From Sphingomonadales bacterium (GTDB lineage: Bacteria > Pseudomonadota > Alphaproteobacteria > Sphingomonadales > Sphingomonadaceae): a DNA stretch of 34,899 nt. Both the position numbers and the translations under genes were made by a program. The stretch's first letter is position 1, and each line of letters opens with the position of its first letter. The stretch is from assembly GCA_004173185.1 (NCBI GenBank), contig SEFZ01000053.1, positions 1-34,899 of the forward strand, read 5' to 3'. Below, piece after piece: positions 6,558 to 14,110 of this stretch. The notes under the pieces are model-generated. The model had not been told where the DNA came from. It saw only the letters and a list, made by a program, of their open reading frames with translations, and ran no database searches.

Positions 6558-7364
6558 TTACTGCCGTTCGGGACGGGGGCGTTCCTCGCCGTTCGATCCC
6601 GGACGACCGGGAGTGTCGCGGTCGCCGCGATCACGGCCCGGGCCGCGCGGGGTGGCGGATGCGGTGGGGCTGGGCGTGGGGGTAGGCGTGGCTACGGGCC
6701 GCGTGCGATCCGGGCGACCGGCATTGTCAGGGCGACCGGCATTGTCAGGGCGTCCAGCATTGTCAGGGCGACCCGAATTGTCGGGACGAACGGCGTTGTC
6801 GCGGGCACGACCGGCGCGGTCGCGCTGGTCGCGGGCTTCGCGAATCGCTTCGCTGGCCTCGCGCGTGCGGTCTGCATCGGGGGTGCGGCCCCGGCCGTCG
6901 CGATCAAACTCGCGGACGGGCTTGTCGCCTTCATAGGCATAGGCGCGCTCGCCGCGCTGGACGAAGAAGGGTTTGTCGGAACCGCCCCGGAAATAAGCGA
7001 CGTTCTTGCCGTCACGGTCCGCCGTGCGGACGATGCTGCCTTCACGCATCCATGCCCAGCCGTCGCGGTGGCGGACGCGCTGGATGTTGCGGCCCGTGCG
7101 GATTTCTTCCTCGATCTTCGTAGCGTCGTTGAGCGGGGCTGCTTCGGCGGCGGGAATGCCCTTGGCGGGCTTGGGCAAAGCAGGGACCGCCACTGCGGCG
7201 GCTTCATCTGCATCCTCGATCACCGGTGCTTCATCGGCGGCGAGATTGTCGAGATCGGTCGCGTCGGCGACGTTTACCGCAGCATTATCGGTGGTCTCGG
7301 GTGCGGCGTTGCAGGCGGCAAGCGCGAGAACCGCCGCGAGGGCGGTGAGGGGAAGGGGCTTCAT
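6558..7364 (-). CDS. Repeat-containing lipoprotein, function unknown
   Basis: A secreted lipoprotein of 268 residues. The signal peptide MKPLPLTALAAVLALAAC ends in a lipobox (LAAC), so the mature protein is predicted to be lipid-anchored at the Cys. An acidic Ala/Asp/Glu-rich linker follows, then a small conserved-looking domain (RHRDGWAWMREGSIVRT ... YFRGGSDKPFFVQRG ... YAYEGDKPVREFDRDG), and finally a low-complexity basic tail of RPDNAG repeats and a Pro/Thr-rich stretch. The start at 7364 was chosen because GGAG lies about 9 bases upstream; the in-frame ATG at 7370 is too close to it. It follows cysS on the same strand after 89 bases. The tail encoded by 18-bp tandem repeats may vary in length between strains. 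Confidence 0.75.
   Translation of the reverse strand: MKPLPLTALAAVLALAACNAAPETTDNAAVNVADATDLDNLAADEAPVIEDADEAAAVAVPALPKPAKGIPAAEAAPLNDATKIEEEIRTGRNIQRVRHRDGWAWMREGSIVRTADRDGKNVAYFRGGSDKPFFVQRGERAYAYEGDKPVREFDRDGRGRTPDADRTREASEAIREARDQRDRAGRARDNAVRPDNSGRPDNAGRPDNAGRPDNAGRPDRTRPVATPTPTPSPTASATPRGPGRDRGDRDTPGRPGSNGEERPRPERQ
6712..6801. repeat. 18-bp coding tandem repeat, about five units
   Basis: Units begin at 6712, 6730, 6748, 6766 and 6784. The first two are identical (GGGCGACCGGCATTGTCA), the third differs at two or three positions, and the last two are more diverged. Each unit is six codons and encodes a variant of RPDNAG in the - strand lipoprotein, so unit gain or loss keeps the frame. 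Confidence 0.9.
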
Positions 7365-7453
7365 GGGCATTCTCTCCGTGTTGCGGCCGGGGCCGGCGAC
7401 AGGAGTGTTCAATGCGCGAGTGTCTGGGATATATCCGTTTGGAACGGAGGAGG

Positions 7454-8890
7454 TTAGAGCGCGGGCTTCCAATCCCAGCCGAGCGGATCGCCGTCCATTA
7501 CTTCGATGCCGGCAGCAGTGAGTTCGTCGCGGATCGCGTCGGAGCGGACGAAATCTTTCGCTGCACGTGCTGCCCGCCGCGCATCGAGGCGTTGCGCGAT
7601 GTCCTGCTGGGTAACGGAGGTGTTAGAAGGAGGAAGTCGCAGTTCCTCGCGCGTCAGCGTACGCAAGTTTAGTCCAAGCACTGCGTCGAATTGATCCAGG
7701 CAGATCAAGCGATCACTCGGCGACAACTGCTTATCGGCAAGCATTTCGTCCATTACGGGCAGCGCCCGCGCCGTATTCAGATCGTCCGACATGGCGTCGT
7801 CCAATCGCTTGAGATACTTCTCGGTCGACGTTGCGGATGGCGCAAAATGCCCAAACTGCGCACGCAAAGCGGAAACGTTGTGCACCAGTCGCTTCAGCCG
7901 TGTCAGTGCCGCAGAAAGGTTCTCCGCCGAAAACTCCAACTCGCTGCGGTAATGGGCCTGCAAGCACAGCAGGCGATACGCCAGCGGATGCACGCCCGCG
8001 TCGATCAGCGATTGCAGCGTGGTGAAGCCACCCTTGGACTTCGACATCTTGCCGCCGCGATCGACCAGGAAATTGTTGTGCATCCAGAAACGCGCGCCGG
8101 TGTCGTTGCAGCCGCAGAACGCCTGATTCTGCGCGATCTCGTTGGGGTGGTGGATCTCGCGATGATCGATCCCGCCGGTGTGGATATCGAACGGGGCGCC
8201 GAGATATTTGAGGCTCATCACCGAGCATTCGAGATGCCAGCCCGGCGCACCTTTGCCCCAAGGGCTGTCCCATTCCATCTGGCGCTGCTCGCCCTCGGGC
8301 GATTTGCGCCAGATTGCGAAATCCTGTGGGTGACGCTTGCCCTCGACCGCTTCGATGCGGCCCTCGCGCGTGTCTTCCTGCGATCCGGCGAGGCGGCCGT
8401 AATCGGCGACCGTCGAGGTATCGAAATAGAGGCCGCTATCGAGTTCGTAGCAATGTTCGGGCGCGATCTTCTTCGCGAAATCGATCATCTCTTCGATGTG
8501 ATCGGTTGCGACCGACCAGCGGCTGGGCTGGCGAATGTTGAGATCGGAAATGTTCTGCTTGAACGCTGCGGTGTAGTGCGCTGCGATATCCCAGATGCTC
8601 TTGGCCTGCGCGCGGGCGGCGGCTTCCATCTTGTCATCGCCGGCATCGGCGTCTGACGTCAAATGGCCGACATCGGTGATGTTGATGACATGAGTGAGCG
8701 AATGGCCTTTCCACGTCAGCGTGCGGCTCAGCGTATCGGTAAACACATAAGCGCGCAGATTGCCGAGATGGGCGTAATTATAGACGGTCGGCCCGCACGA
8801 ATAGACGCGCACGCCCTTTGCCGGATCGAGCGGTTCAAACCGCTCAAGGCTGCGGGTGAGGGAATTGTAGAGCGTCAGTTCGGCCAGCAT
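7454..8890 (-). CDS. cysS: Cysteinyl-tRNA synthetase
   Basis: A 478-residue class I aminoacyl-tRNA synthetase that charges tRNA-Cys. The start region contains the zinc-binding Cys32 (YSCGPTVYNYAHLGN), with the HIGH-type signature HLGN at 41-44. The KMSKS loop is intact at 281-285. Other zinc-site segments (WHLECSVMS, HPNEIAQ) and the C-terminal DALR-like anticodon-binding helices are present, and the protein ends normally (GDPLGWDWKP). The start MLAELTLYN at 8890 matches the usual beginning of the family; an upstream in-frame extension to 8998 looks non-coding. A tRNA-Cys gene lies about 2 kb away on the same strand. Confidence 0.97.
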   Translation of the reverse strand: MLAELTLYNSLTRSLERFEPLDPAKGVRVYSCGPTVYNYAHLGNLRAYVFTDTLSRTLTWKGHSLTHVINITDVGHLTSDADAGDDKMEAAARAQAKSIWDIAAHYTAAFKQNISDLNIRQPSRWSVATDHIEEMIDFAKKIAPEHCYELDSGLYFDTSTVADYGRLAGSQEDTREGRIEAVEGKRHPQDFAIWRKSPEGEQRQMEWDSPWGKGAPGWHLECSVMSLKYLGAPFDIHTGGIDHREIHHPNEIAQNQAFCGCNDTGARFWMHNNFLVDRGGKMSKSKGGFTTLQSLIDAGVHPLAYRLLCLQAHYRSELEFSAENLSAALTRLKRLVHNVSALRAQFGHFAPSATSTEKYLKRLDDAMSDDLNTARALPVMDEMLADKQLSPSDRLICLDQFDAVLGLNLRTLTREELRLPPSNTSVTQQDIAQRLDARRAARAAKDFVRSDAIRDELTAAGIEVMDGDPLGWDWKPAL

Positions 8891-9000
8891 GGGCCGGGGA
8901 ATAGCGCGCTGGGGCGCAAGCGCAACCGCGGCGCAACCAGAGGCCGAAATGGCCCCATCCATTGTTCCCGCAAATTCGTAACCTGCTATTTCTTGCAACT

Positions 9001-9019
9001 ATCCCGGCCGCGCCGGGAT
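9001..9019. repeat. Short palindrome in the leader of the lysozyme-like gene
   Basis: ATCCCGGC (9001-9008) and GCCGGGAT (9012-9019) form perfect 8-base arms with a three-base loop, followed by the Shine-Dalgarno GGGGGAG. It shares the ATCCCGGC core with the dispersed palindrome at 6521-6548 and may be a reduced copy, or a leader hairpin. Confidence 0.5.
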
Positions 9020-9035
9020 GTGGGGGAGAATCCAT

Positions 9036-9938
9036 ATGCCCGGTGCAAGCGACATTGCGTGGTTCAAGGCCAGTTTTGCCCCCGCGATCAATCAGGCGGT
9101 GAAGGGAACTCCGTTCGATCTCGACATGCTGACGGCGGTGGCCTGTCAGGAGACGGGCTATATCTGGCAGGTGCTGCGCAAGAAGAACCTGACGATTGCG
9201 CGCATTCTCGAACTCTGCGTCGGCGATACGATCGATGCGCGCAGCGTGTTTCCGAAGAGCAAGGCCGATCTGATCGCGGCGAATGACGGGCAGAAGATGT
9301 TCGACATCGCCCGCGCGGCGTTGGTCGATATGGCGAAGAATGTGCCCGGCTATGACGCCATGGTCGCGAAGCCCGACAAGTTTTGCCACGGATACGGGCT
9401 GTTCCAGTACGACATCCAGTATTTCAGGGTGGACCCGTCTTACTTCCTAGAGCGCCGCTATATCCAACTCGATCAGACGCTCGCCAAATGCGTGGGTGAA
9501 CTCAAGCAATCACTCAAGACGCTCAAATGGACGGCCAAGCCGACGCTGACCGATATGGAAAAGGCGGCGGTGGCAATCTGCTACAACACGGGCAAATATG
9601 ATCCGGCGCGCGGCCTGAAGCAGGGGCACAAGGATTCTGCCGGCAAATATTATGGCGAGCTGTTCTACGATTTCATGCTGCTGGCGCGATCGGTTGCGAC
9701 ACCCGCGCCGCCAGCGGTGACGACCGGCTACAAGGTGAAGACCGCAGCGGGCGGAAAGCTGAACGTGCGTAGCGGGCCTGCCGCCGACCAGCCGAACATC
9801 ACCGGCGAGTTAGCCGATGGGCTGGCGGTAACCGCCTTGGCCGAGGCCCAGAATAATGGCTTCCTGAACATTGCCGCCGAAGCAGGCGGGATCAGGATTA
9901 TCGGCTGGGCTTCGGCCAAATATCTGCAGAAAGCCTAG
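9036..9938 (+). CDS. Lysozyme/transglycosylase-like protein with C-terminal SH3 domain
   Basis: A 300-residue protein with an N-terminal lysozyme-like fold and a C-terminal bacterial SH3 domain. The likely catalytic Glu is in AVACQETGYIW near residue 40, and CHGYGLFQYDIQYF resembles the glycine-rich active-site loop of goose-type lysozymes and transglycosylases. The SH3 part (about 225-298) contains the family signature GGKLNVRSGP and ends IIGWASAKYL. There is no signal peptide, which is unusual for a chromosomal cell-wall enzyme and more like a phage endolysin. The ATG at 9036 was chosen over 9018 because GGGGGAGA lies 7-8 bases upstream. Its stop overlaps that of the convergent zinc-ribbon gene. 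Peptidoglycan cleavage is inferred, not proven. Confidence 0.72.
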   Translation: MPGASDIAWFKASFAPAINQAVKGTPFDLDMLTAVACQETGYIWQVLRKKNLTIARILELCVGDTIDARSVFPKSKADLIAANDGQKMFDIARAALVDMAKNVPGYDAMVAKPDKFCHGYGLFQYDIQYFRVDPSYFLERRYIQLDQTLAKCVGELKQSLKTLKWTAKPTLTDMEKAAVAICYNTGKYDPARGLKQGHKDSAGKYYGELFYDFMLLARSVATPAPPAVTTGYKVKTAAGGKLNVRSGPAADQPNITGELADGLAVTALAEAQNNGFLNIAAEAGGIRIIGWASAKYLQKA

Positions 9939-10156
9939 GCTGCCAGCGGCACCGAATATGCGGGGGGACGCTGTGCGCTGATCCCGGTGCTGCCGCCTGC
10001 GATGAGCGGAAGCGCGGTGGCGCAGAACGCGCACTCGGCGGTCATGCGGCCGATCATCCACTGCGAATTGCCGCAGCCGGGGCAGTGATTGGTTTCATGC
10101 GGGCGATACGCAACACGATAGCCGGTTTGAGCCTGGCGGATGCCGAAATCGTACAT
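9935..10156 (-). CDS. Small zinc-ribbon protein
   Basis: A 73-residue protein beginning MYDFGIRQAQTGYRV, with two Cys pairs (CPGC near 28-31 and CAFC near 46-49) that should bind one zinc ion. I recall close relatives of this short protein in other sphingomonads, where it is unassigned. The start at 10156 is supported by AGGAG four bases upstream; a longer frame to 10285 would add a basic segment with no such site. The C-terminal 20 residues are low-complexity. Role unknown; nucleic-acid or protein binding would be typical for such ribbons. Confidence 0.72.
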   Translation of the reverse strand: MYDFGIRQAQTGYRVAYRPHETNHCPGCGNSQWMIGRMTAECAFCATALPLIAGGSTGISAQRPPAYSVPLAA

Positions 10157-10401
10157 TCGTCGTCTCCTAACAATCACGGAATCAACGGGTGTGAATCGTG
10201 CTTTGTTCCGCAGGCGGCTCGAAACGCTTCCGACCAGACGTGTTTGGGCGCGGATGAGTGGCAGGAATATCACAGCGAACATCACAGGAGCCGTGAAGGT
10301 TTACGTGAACGGAAGATAACGACGCCGTTCAGCATCGTTGCACGTCCGAAACCCTAATCAGGGCGCAACGGGAAAGCACTCTAACACCACCCCGGAGGAG
10401 A

Positions 10402-10845
10402 ATGACGATGAAGACGCTTTTCGCAGCAGCACTGACCGCCACCGTCGCCCTCGCGGGCATTTCGGCCACTCCTGCAGTCGCGCAGGACCGCTATGGCCAT
10501 TCGCAATATGACAATCGCGGCCATCAGGGCGGCGAGTATCGCGGCGGTCGCGGCGGTTACAACAACCGTGGCTATGACAACCGTGGCTATGACAATTACA
10601 ACCGCGGCTATGACAATCGCCGTAACTATCGCGGCGCGCAGCGTTGCGGCAATGGCTCGACCGGTGCGATCATCGGCGGCGTTCTGGGCGCGCTGATCGG
10701 TGGCGAAGTCGGGCGCGGCGATGGCTATTACAACCAGCGCAGCGGCACCGGCACGATCATCGGCGCAGGCGCGGGCGCATTGCTCGGCCGCGAAATCGAT
10801 CGTGGCGACTGCAACAATAACGGCCGTCGCGGCTATCGCCGCTAA
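10402..10845 (+). CDS. Secreted glycine-zipper 2TM-domain protein
   Basis: A 147-residue exported protein. The signal peptide is MKTLFAAALTATVALAGISA..., cleaved after AVAQ. The mature N-terminal half is a Gly/Tyr/Arg/Asn-rich repeat (NRGYDNRGYDN). The C-terminal half has two glycine-zipper helices, GAIIGGVLGALIGGEVGRG and GTIIGAGAGALLGREIDRG, as in the 17-kDa surface-antigen family. Such proteins sit in the outer membrane or periplasm and have no assigned enzymatic role. GGAGGAG precedes two possible starts, 10402 and 10408; the second has better spacing. A strong terminator follows, so the gene is monocistronic. Confidence 0.85.
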   Translation: MTMKTLFAAALTATVALAGISATPAVAQDRYGHSQYDNRGHQGGEYRGGRGGYNNRGYDNRGYDNYNRGYDNRRNYRGAQRCGNGSTGAIIGGVLGALIGGEVGRGDGYYNQRSGTGTIIGAGAGALLGREIDRGDCNNNGRRGYRR

Positions 10846-10866
10846 GACCCGACGGTCCGCGAATCG

Positions 10867-10901
10867 AAAAGCCCCCGCGAAGCAATTCGCGGGGGCTTTT
10901 T
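10867..10901. terminator. Rho-independent terminator
   Basis: Arm 10867-10881 (AAAAGCCCCCGCGAA) is perfectly complementary to 10886-10900, with a GCAA loop, and T-runs flank both ends. It ends the glycine-zipper gene on the + strand, and in the other orientation lies just beyond the 3' end of tRNA-Cys, so it can serve both. Confidence 0.9.
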
Positions 10902-10917
10902 CGTGCTCGGATACGGT

Positions 10918-10991
10918 TGGAGGCCCGACCGGGAATCGAACCCGGGTGCGAGGATTTGCAGTCCTCTACGTCACCACTCCGCCATCGGGCC
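10918..10991 (-). tRNA. tRNA-Cys (GCA)
   Basis: The - strand folds as a standard cloverleaf: acceptor stem GGCCCGA/TCGGGCC, anticodon stem GAGGA/TCCTC with loop CTGCAAA (anticodon GCA), and T arm CCGGGTTCGATTCCCGG. The discriminator base is U, the identity element for cysteine, and CCA is encoded at 10918-10920. Confidence 0.97.
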
Positions 10992-11010
10992 ATCCGTAGC
11001 AGGCGGCGGG

Positions 11011-11039
11011 GAATGCGCAGGGCTCTCCTCGCCTGTCAA
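11011..11039 (-). promoter_or_regulatory. Possible promoter of tRNA-Cys
   Basis: A perfect -35 box TTGACA (11039 to 11034) lies about 43 bases before the tRNA 5' end. The -10 position, 17 bases on, reads GCATTC, a poor match to consensus. The placement is right for a tRNA gene, but the weak -10 makes the call tentative. Confidence 0.4.
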
Positions 11040-11160
11040 CATTGCACTGCAAAAATTGCTTCTTACTTCGCTTGGCGAGGGCTTGCGGAGGCGATACAAG
11101 CCGGAAAACAACAAGTGTATTGCGTGGCTAATACGGCTGTGCGACAGAGGCGGAGTAATG

Positions 11161-11841
11161 ATGACCCTTTCCATGGATCCCGCGCCCGTCGAGTCGAGCC
11201 GCTTCGAAGCGATGCGCCATGCGATGGTGGCGAGCCAGCTGCGCACCAATGCCGTTAGCGACGTGCGCATCGTCGAGGCGATGGCGCGCCTGCCGCGTGA
11301 AGCCTTCCTGCCGCCCGAGCATCGCGCGATCGCGTATCGCGACACGCTGTTGCCGCTGGGCGGGGGGCGCAGCCACAACTCGCCGCTGGCGACGGCGCGT
11401 TTGCTGACCCAGGCGGAGATTCGCTCTACCGATCATGTGCTGATCGTCGGCGCGGCCGGCGGCTATGCCGCGGCGGTGCTTTCGGGAATCGCGGCTTCGG
11501 TGGTCGCGCTGGAAGAAGACGATTCGCTCGCCGCCGTCGCGCGCGGGGCACTGGCGGGCACAGCCAATGTCGAACTGGTCCAGGGACCGCTCAATCAGGG
11601 CTGGGCCGTCAAGGGGCCGTATGATCTGATCGTGATCGACGGCGCGGTGGAACAACTTCCGGAAGCCTTGGTTGCGCAAATCAAGACCGGCGGTCGTATC
11701 GTGTCCGGTATGGTCGATCGGGGCGTGACTCGCCTTGCGCATGGACATCGCACTGAGGGTGGTTTCGGCATGATGGACTTTCTGGACATCGAATGCGCCG
11801 TTCTTCCCGGTTTCGTACGCCTACGGACCTTTCAATTCTGA
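11161..11841 (+). CDS. Degenerate protein-L-isoaspartate O-methyltransferase family protein
   Basis: A 226-residue protein of the PIMT family (Pcm), which normally repairs isoaspartyl residues using S-adenosylmethionine. The overall order is kept: RFEAMRHAMVASQLRTNAVSD at the N-terminus, PREAFLP, then a Rossmann strand HVLIVGAAGGYAAAVL and IDGAVEQLPEAL. Two key parts deviate: the substrate loop normally containing a Ser-Gln-Pro sequence reads SHNSPLATARLL, and the SAM motif usually read as GTGSGY is GAAGGY. The protein may have lost or changed its activity. ATG codons at 11158 and 11161 adjoin; GGAG gives better spacing to 11161. It lies 18 bases upstream of the tolC-type gene and is probably co-transcribed with it. 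Confidence 0.85.
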   Translation: MTLSMDPAPVESSRFEAMRHAMVASQLRTNAVSDVRIVEAMARLPREAFLPPEHRAIAYRDTLLPLGGGRSHNSPLATARLLTQAEIRSTDHVLIVGAAGGYAAAVLSGIAASVVALEEDDSLAAVARGALAGTANVELVQGPLNQGWAVKGPYDLIVIDGAVEQLPEALVAQIKTGGRIVSGMVDRGVTRLAHGHRTEGGFGMMDFLDIECAVLPGFVRLRTFQF

Positions 11842-11859
11842 TTTAAGAAGACAAAGACG

Positions 11860-13446
11860 ATGCGATTTTCGACTCTGCTCCTGGGCGTGAGCCTGACCGC
11901 GATTGCCGTTCCTGCCGCTGCGCAGACGACGACCACGCGCGACGGTACGATGGCGACCGTGCGGGTGACCACGACCGCGCCGGTGCAGGCCGAGGCGGCA
12001 CCGCAGCCGACCACGACGATGCGCGACGCACTGGTCGCCACGTACAATACCAATCCCGATCTGCAGGGCGAGCGCGCTACCCAGCGCGCCAATGACGAGA
12101 ATGTGCCGATCGCACGCTCGCAGGGGCTGCCGGGCGTCAATTCGACCAGCGCGTTCAGCAACGGCATTTACGACACCGATTCGAATCCGCTGGCGCCGTC
12201 GCGTCGTGGCTCGGTGGGGCTCGACCTCTCGATGCCGGTCTATAGCGGCGGTGCGGTTCGCAATTCGGTGCGCGCGGCAGAGACTCGCGTCGAGGCTGGC
12301 CGCGCCAATCTGCGCGGCGTCGAGGCGGAAATCTTCACCCAGGCAGTGACCGTCTATGTCGACGTGATCCGCGACGAATCGATCGTGCGGCTCAACCAGT
12401 CCAACGTGCGCGCGCTGACCGTGAACCTGCAGGCGACGCGCGACCGCTTCGAAGTGGGCGATCTGACCCGCACCGACGTGGCGCAGTCCGAAGCGCGGCT
12501 CGCGCTGGCCGAGGGCCAGTTGCGTAGCGCCGAGGCACGGCTGATCGGCAGCCGCGAAAATTATATCCGCGTGATCGGATCGCCCCCGGGCGTTCTTGCG
12601 CAGCCGCCGGCATTGCCCAACCTGCCCGACGATGTCGTGGTGGCGGAAGATACCGCGATCGCCAACAATCCGAATCTGGAAGCGGCGCAAAAGGCGCGTG
12701 ACGCCACGCGCTTCGATATCGACGTCGCCAAGGCCGCTCGACTGCCCAAGGTCAGCGTAGGCGTTGGTGGCGATTATTATAATTATCTGGGTTCGGTTCC
12801 CAGCCAGGCGGCGCTGCCGGTCGGCTCGCGGACCGCTGCGGATGGGTTCTCGACCACGCTGGGCGCGAACCTGACGCTGCCCTTGTTCCAGGGTGGACGA
12901 CCGGCCGCGCAGATCCGTCAGGCGCAGGCGCGCCGTGCCGCAGCGCTCGAAGGCGTGACCTTTGCCGAGCGCGGCGTGATCTCGCAGGCGCGTTCGGCCT
13001 TTGCGACCTATCAATCGTCGCTGCGCGTGATCGAATCGTCGCGGGTTGCGGTCGAGGCGAACCGGCTTTCGCTTGAGGGCGTCCGCGCCGAAAACAGCGT
13101 CGGCACGCGCACGATCCTCGACATTCTCAACGCCGAGCAGGAATTGCTCAACAGCCAGGTCACCTATGTGACCGCGGAGCGCGATGCCTATGTGTCAGGC
13201 TTCACGCTGCTCGCCGTGATGGGCCGCGCCGAGGCCGAGGATTTGGGTCTGGAGGGCGGTCCGCTCTACGATCCGGTCGCGAATTACACTCGTGTGCGCG
13301 GCAAGATCTGGGATTGGGGCGACGACAAGGACCCCGAGGCGCTGGGCACCAGCACGCGCGGAACGCCGACGCAGAACCCCAATGTGACGACGCCGCTCGA
13401 CCCGCTTTTGCAGCGCCCTGTTGACAGCACCCGTACAAATCCTTGA
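11860..13446 (+). CDS. tolC: TolC-family outer-membrane channel protein
   Basis: A 528-residue exported protein of the outer-membrane efflux (OEP) family. It starts with a signal peptide (MRFSTLLLGVSLTAIAVPAAAQ) and contains two OEP repeats. The first includes LVATYNTNPDLQGERA, GLDLSMPVYSGGAVRNSV and GDLTRTDVAQSEARLALAEG; the second includes LTLPLFQGGRPAAQIRQA and GVRAENSVGTRTILDILNAEQ. These are the usual TolC landmarks for the trimeric barrel and coiled-coil tunnel used by type I secretion and RND pumps. No pump or ABC partner is encoded nearby. The C-terminal 60 residues are a low-complexity tail. It precedes the popZ-type gene by 36 bases, a neighbourhood common in alphaproteobacteria. 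Confidence 0.93.
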   Translation: MRFSTLLLGVSLTAIAVPAAAQTTTTRDGTMATVRVTTTAPVQAEAAPQPTTTMRDALVATYNTNPDLQGERATQRANDENVPIARSQGLPGVNSTSAFSNGIYDTDSNPLAPSRRGSVGLDLSMPVYSGGAVRNSVRAAETRVEAGRANLRGVEAEIFTQAVTVYVDVIRDESIVRLNQSNVRALTVNLQATRDRFEVGDLTRTDVAQSEARLALAEGQLRSAEARLIGSRENYIRVIGSPPGVLAQPPALPNLPDDVVVAEDTAIANNPNLEAAQKARDATRFDIDVAKAARLPKVSVGVGGDYYNYLGSVPSQAALPVGSRTAADGFSTTLGANLTLPLFQGGRPAAQIRQAQARRAAALEGVTFAERGVISQARSAFATYQSSLRVIESSRVAVEANRLSLEGVRAENSVGTRTILDILNAEQELLNSQVTYVTAERDAYVSGFTLLAVMGRAEAEDLGLEGGPLYDPVANYTRVRGKIWDWGDDKDPEALGTSTRGTPTQNPNVTTPLDPLLQRPVDSTRTNP

Positions 13447-13482
13447 TTGAGCGCACCGGGGCTATTTGGGAGTAGGCACCGG

Positions 13483-13971
13483 ATGGGGGATATCAGCACC
13501 GAGCCGTCGATGGAGGAGATACTCTCCTCGATCAAACGCATCATCGCCGAAGAGGGCGATGCGGCGGTATCTACGCGTACCCGTCGCACTGGCCGCACCG
13601 GCCATGCCGCGCCACGCGCCGATGTCGATGAAGTGCTCGAGCTCAGCGATCCGGTTTCCGAAGCCCTTTTGGGCGAACTCCCTGTAATGCCGCAGGAAAA
13701 GCCGATGCCGATGGGTTCCCCGACGCCGCCCGAGGCCGCTCGTGCGGTCGATCCGATCCTGTCCGATCGCGCCGCGGAAGCCACGCGCGGACCGCTCGAA
13801 GCGCTGTCGCGGATGGTGGTGAAGCCCGAGGTTGCTGGATCGGATACCCTAGAGGGCGTCGTTCGCGAACTGCTCAAGCCGATGCTGCGCGACTGGCTCG
13901 ATGCGAATCTGCCGCAGGTTGTCGAATCGATGGTCGCGAAGGAAATTTCGCGAATCACCGGACGGGACTAA
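13483..13971 (+). CDS. popZ: PopZ-like cell-pole organising protein (DUF2497)
   Basis: A 162-residue protein with the PopZ layout: a short N-terminal helix (STEPSMEEILSSIKRIIAEEG), a long acidic, proline-rich disordered middle, and a C-terminal oligomerisation region (TLEGVVRELLKPMLRDWLDA, then a helix ending VAKEISRI). PopZ forms polar condensates that tether the chromosome origin in Caulobacter. The start at 13483 is preceded by GGGAGTAGG; a frame extending to 13447 lacks support. The family normally lies next to valS; here a peptidase gene separates the two. Confidence 0.9.
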   Translation: MGDISTEPSMEEILSSIKRIIAEEGDAAVSTRTRRTGRTGHAAPRADVDEVLELSDPVSEALLGELPVMPQEKPMPMGSPTPPEAARAVDPILSDRAAEATRGPLEALSRMVVKPEVAGSDTLEGVVRELLKPMLRDWLDANLPQVVESMVAKEISRITGRD

Positions 13972-13984
13972 GTTTCGAGCCTTC

Positions 13985-14004
13985 ATCCCGGTGAAGGCCG
14001 GGAT
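13985..14004. repeat. Degenerate dispersed palindrome
   Basis: ATCCCGG (13985-13991) and CCGGGAT (13998-14004) flank TGAAGG. It shares its core with the palindrome at 6521-6548 but lacks the outer GTC/GAC bases. It lies 14 bases after the popZ stop and could help end that transcript. Confidence 0.6.
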
Positions 14005-14110
14005 TCAAAGCCGCAAGCGAGCGCTAAATCGCCCGAGGCCCACGCTTTCGCAGGGGGGGGCGGTTTTGCGCGATTGTAACCCCTGCAACCATCTGCTTTA
14101 CCTGCAGGCC

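Noticed and set aside
10303..10334. Possible extracytoplasmic-function sigma promoter (TGAAC and CGTT about 15 bases apart) before the glycine-zipper gene
   Set aside because: The -35 lacks the first G of GGAAC and the spacing is one base short, so the match is no better than chance.
10918..10991. tRNA genes as integration sites for the accessory island
   Set aside because: Both tRNA genes are far from the 1-2974 island, no integrase is present, and no direct repeat of a tRNA 3' end was seen.
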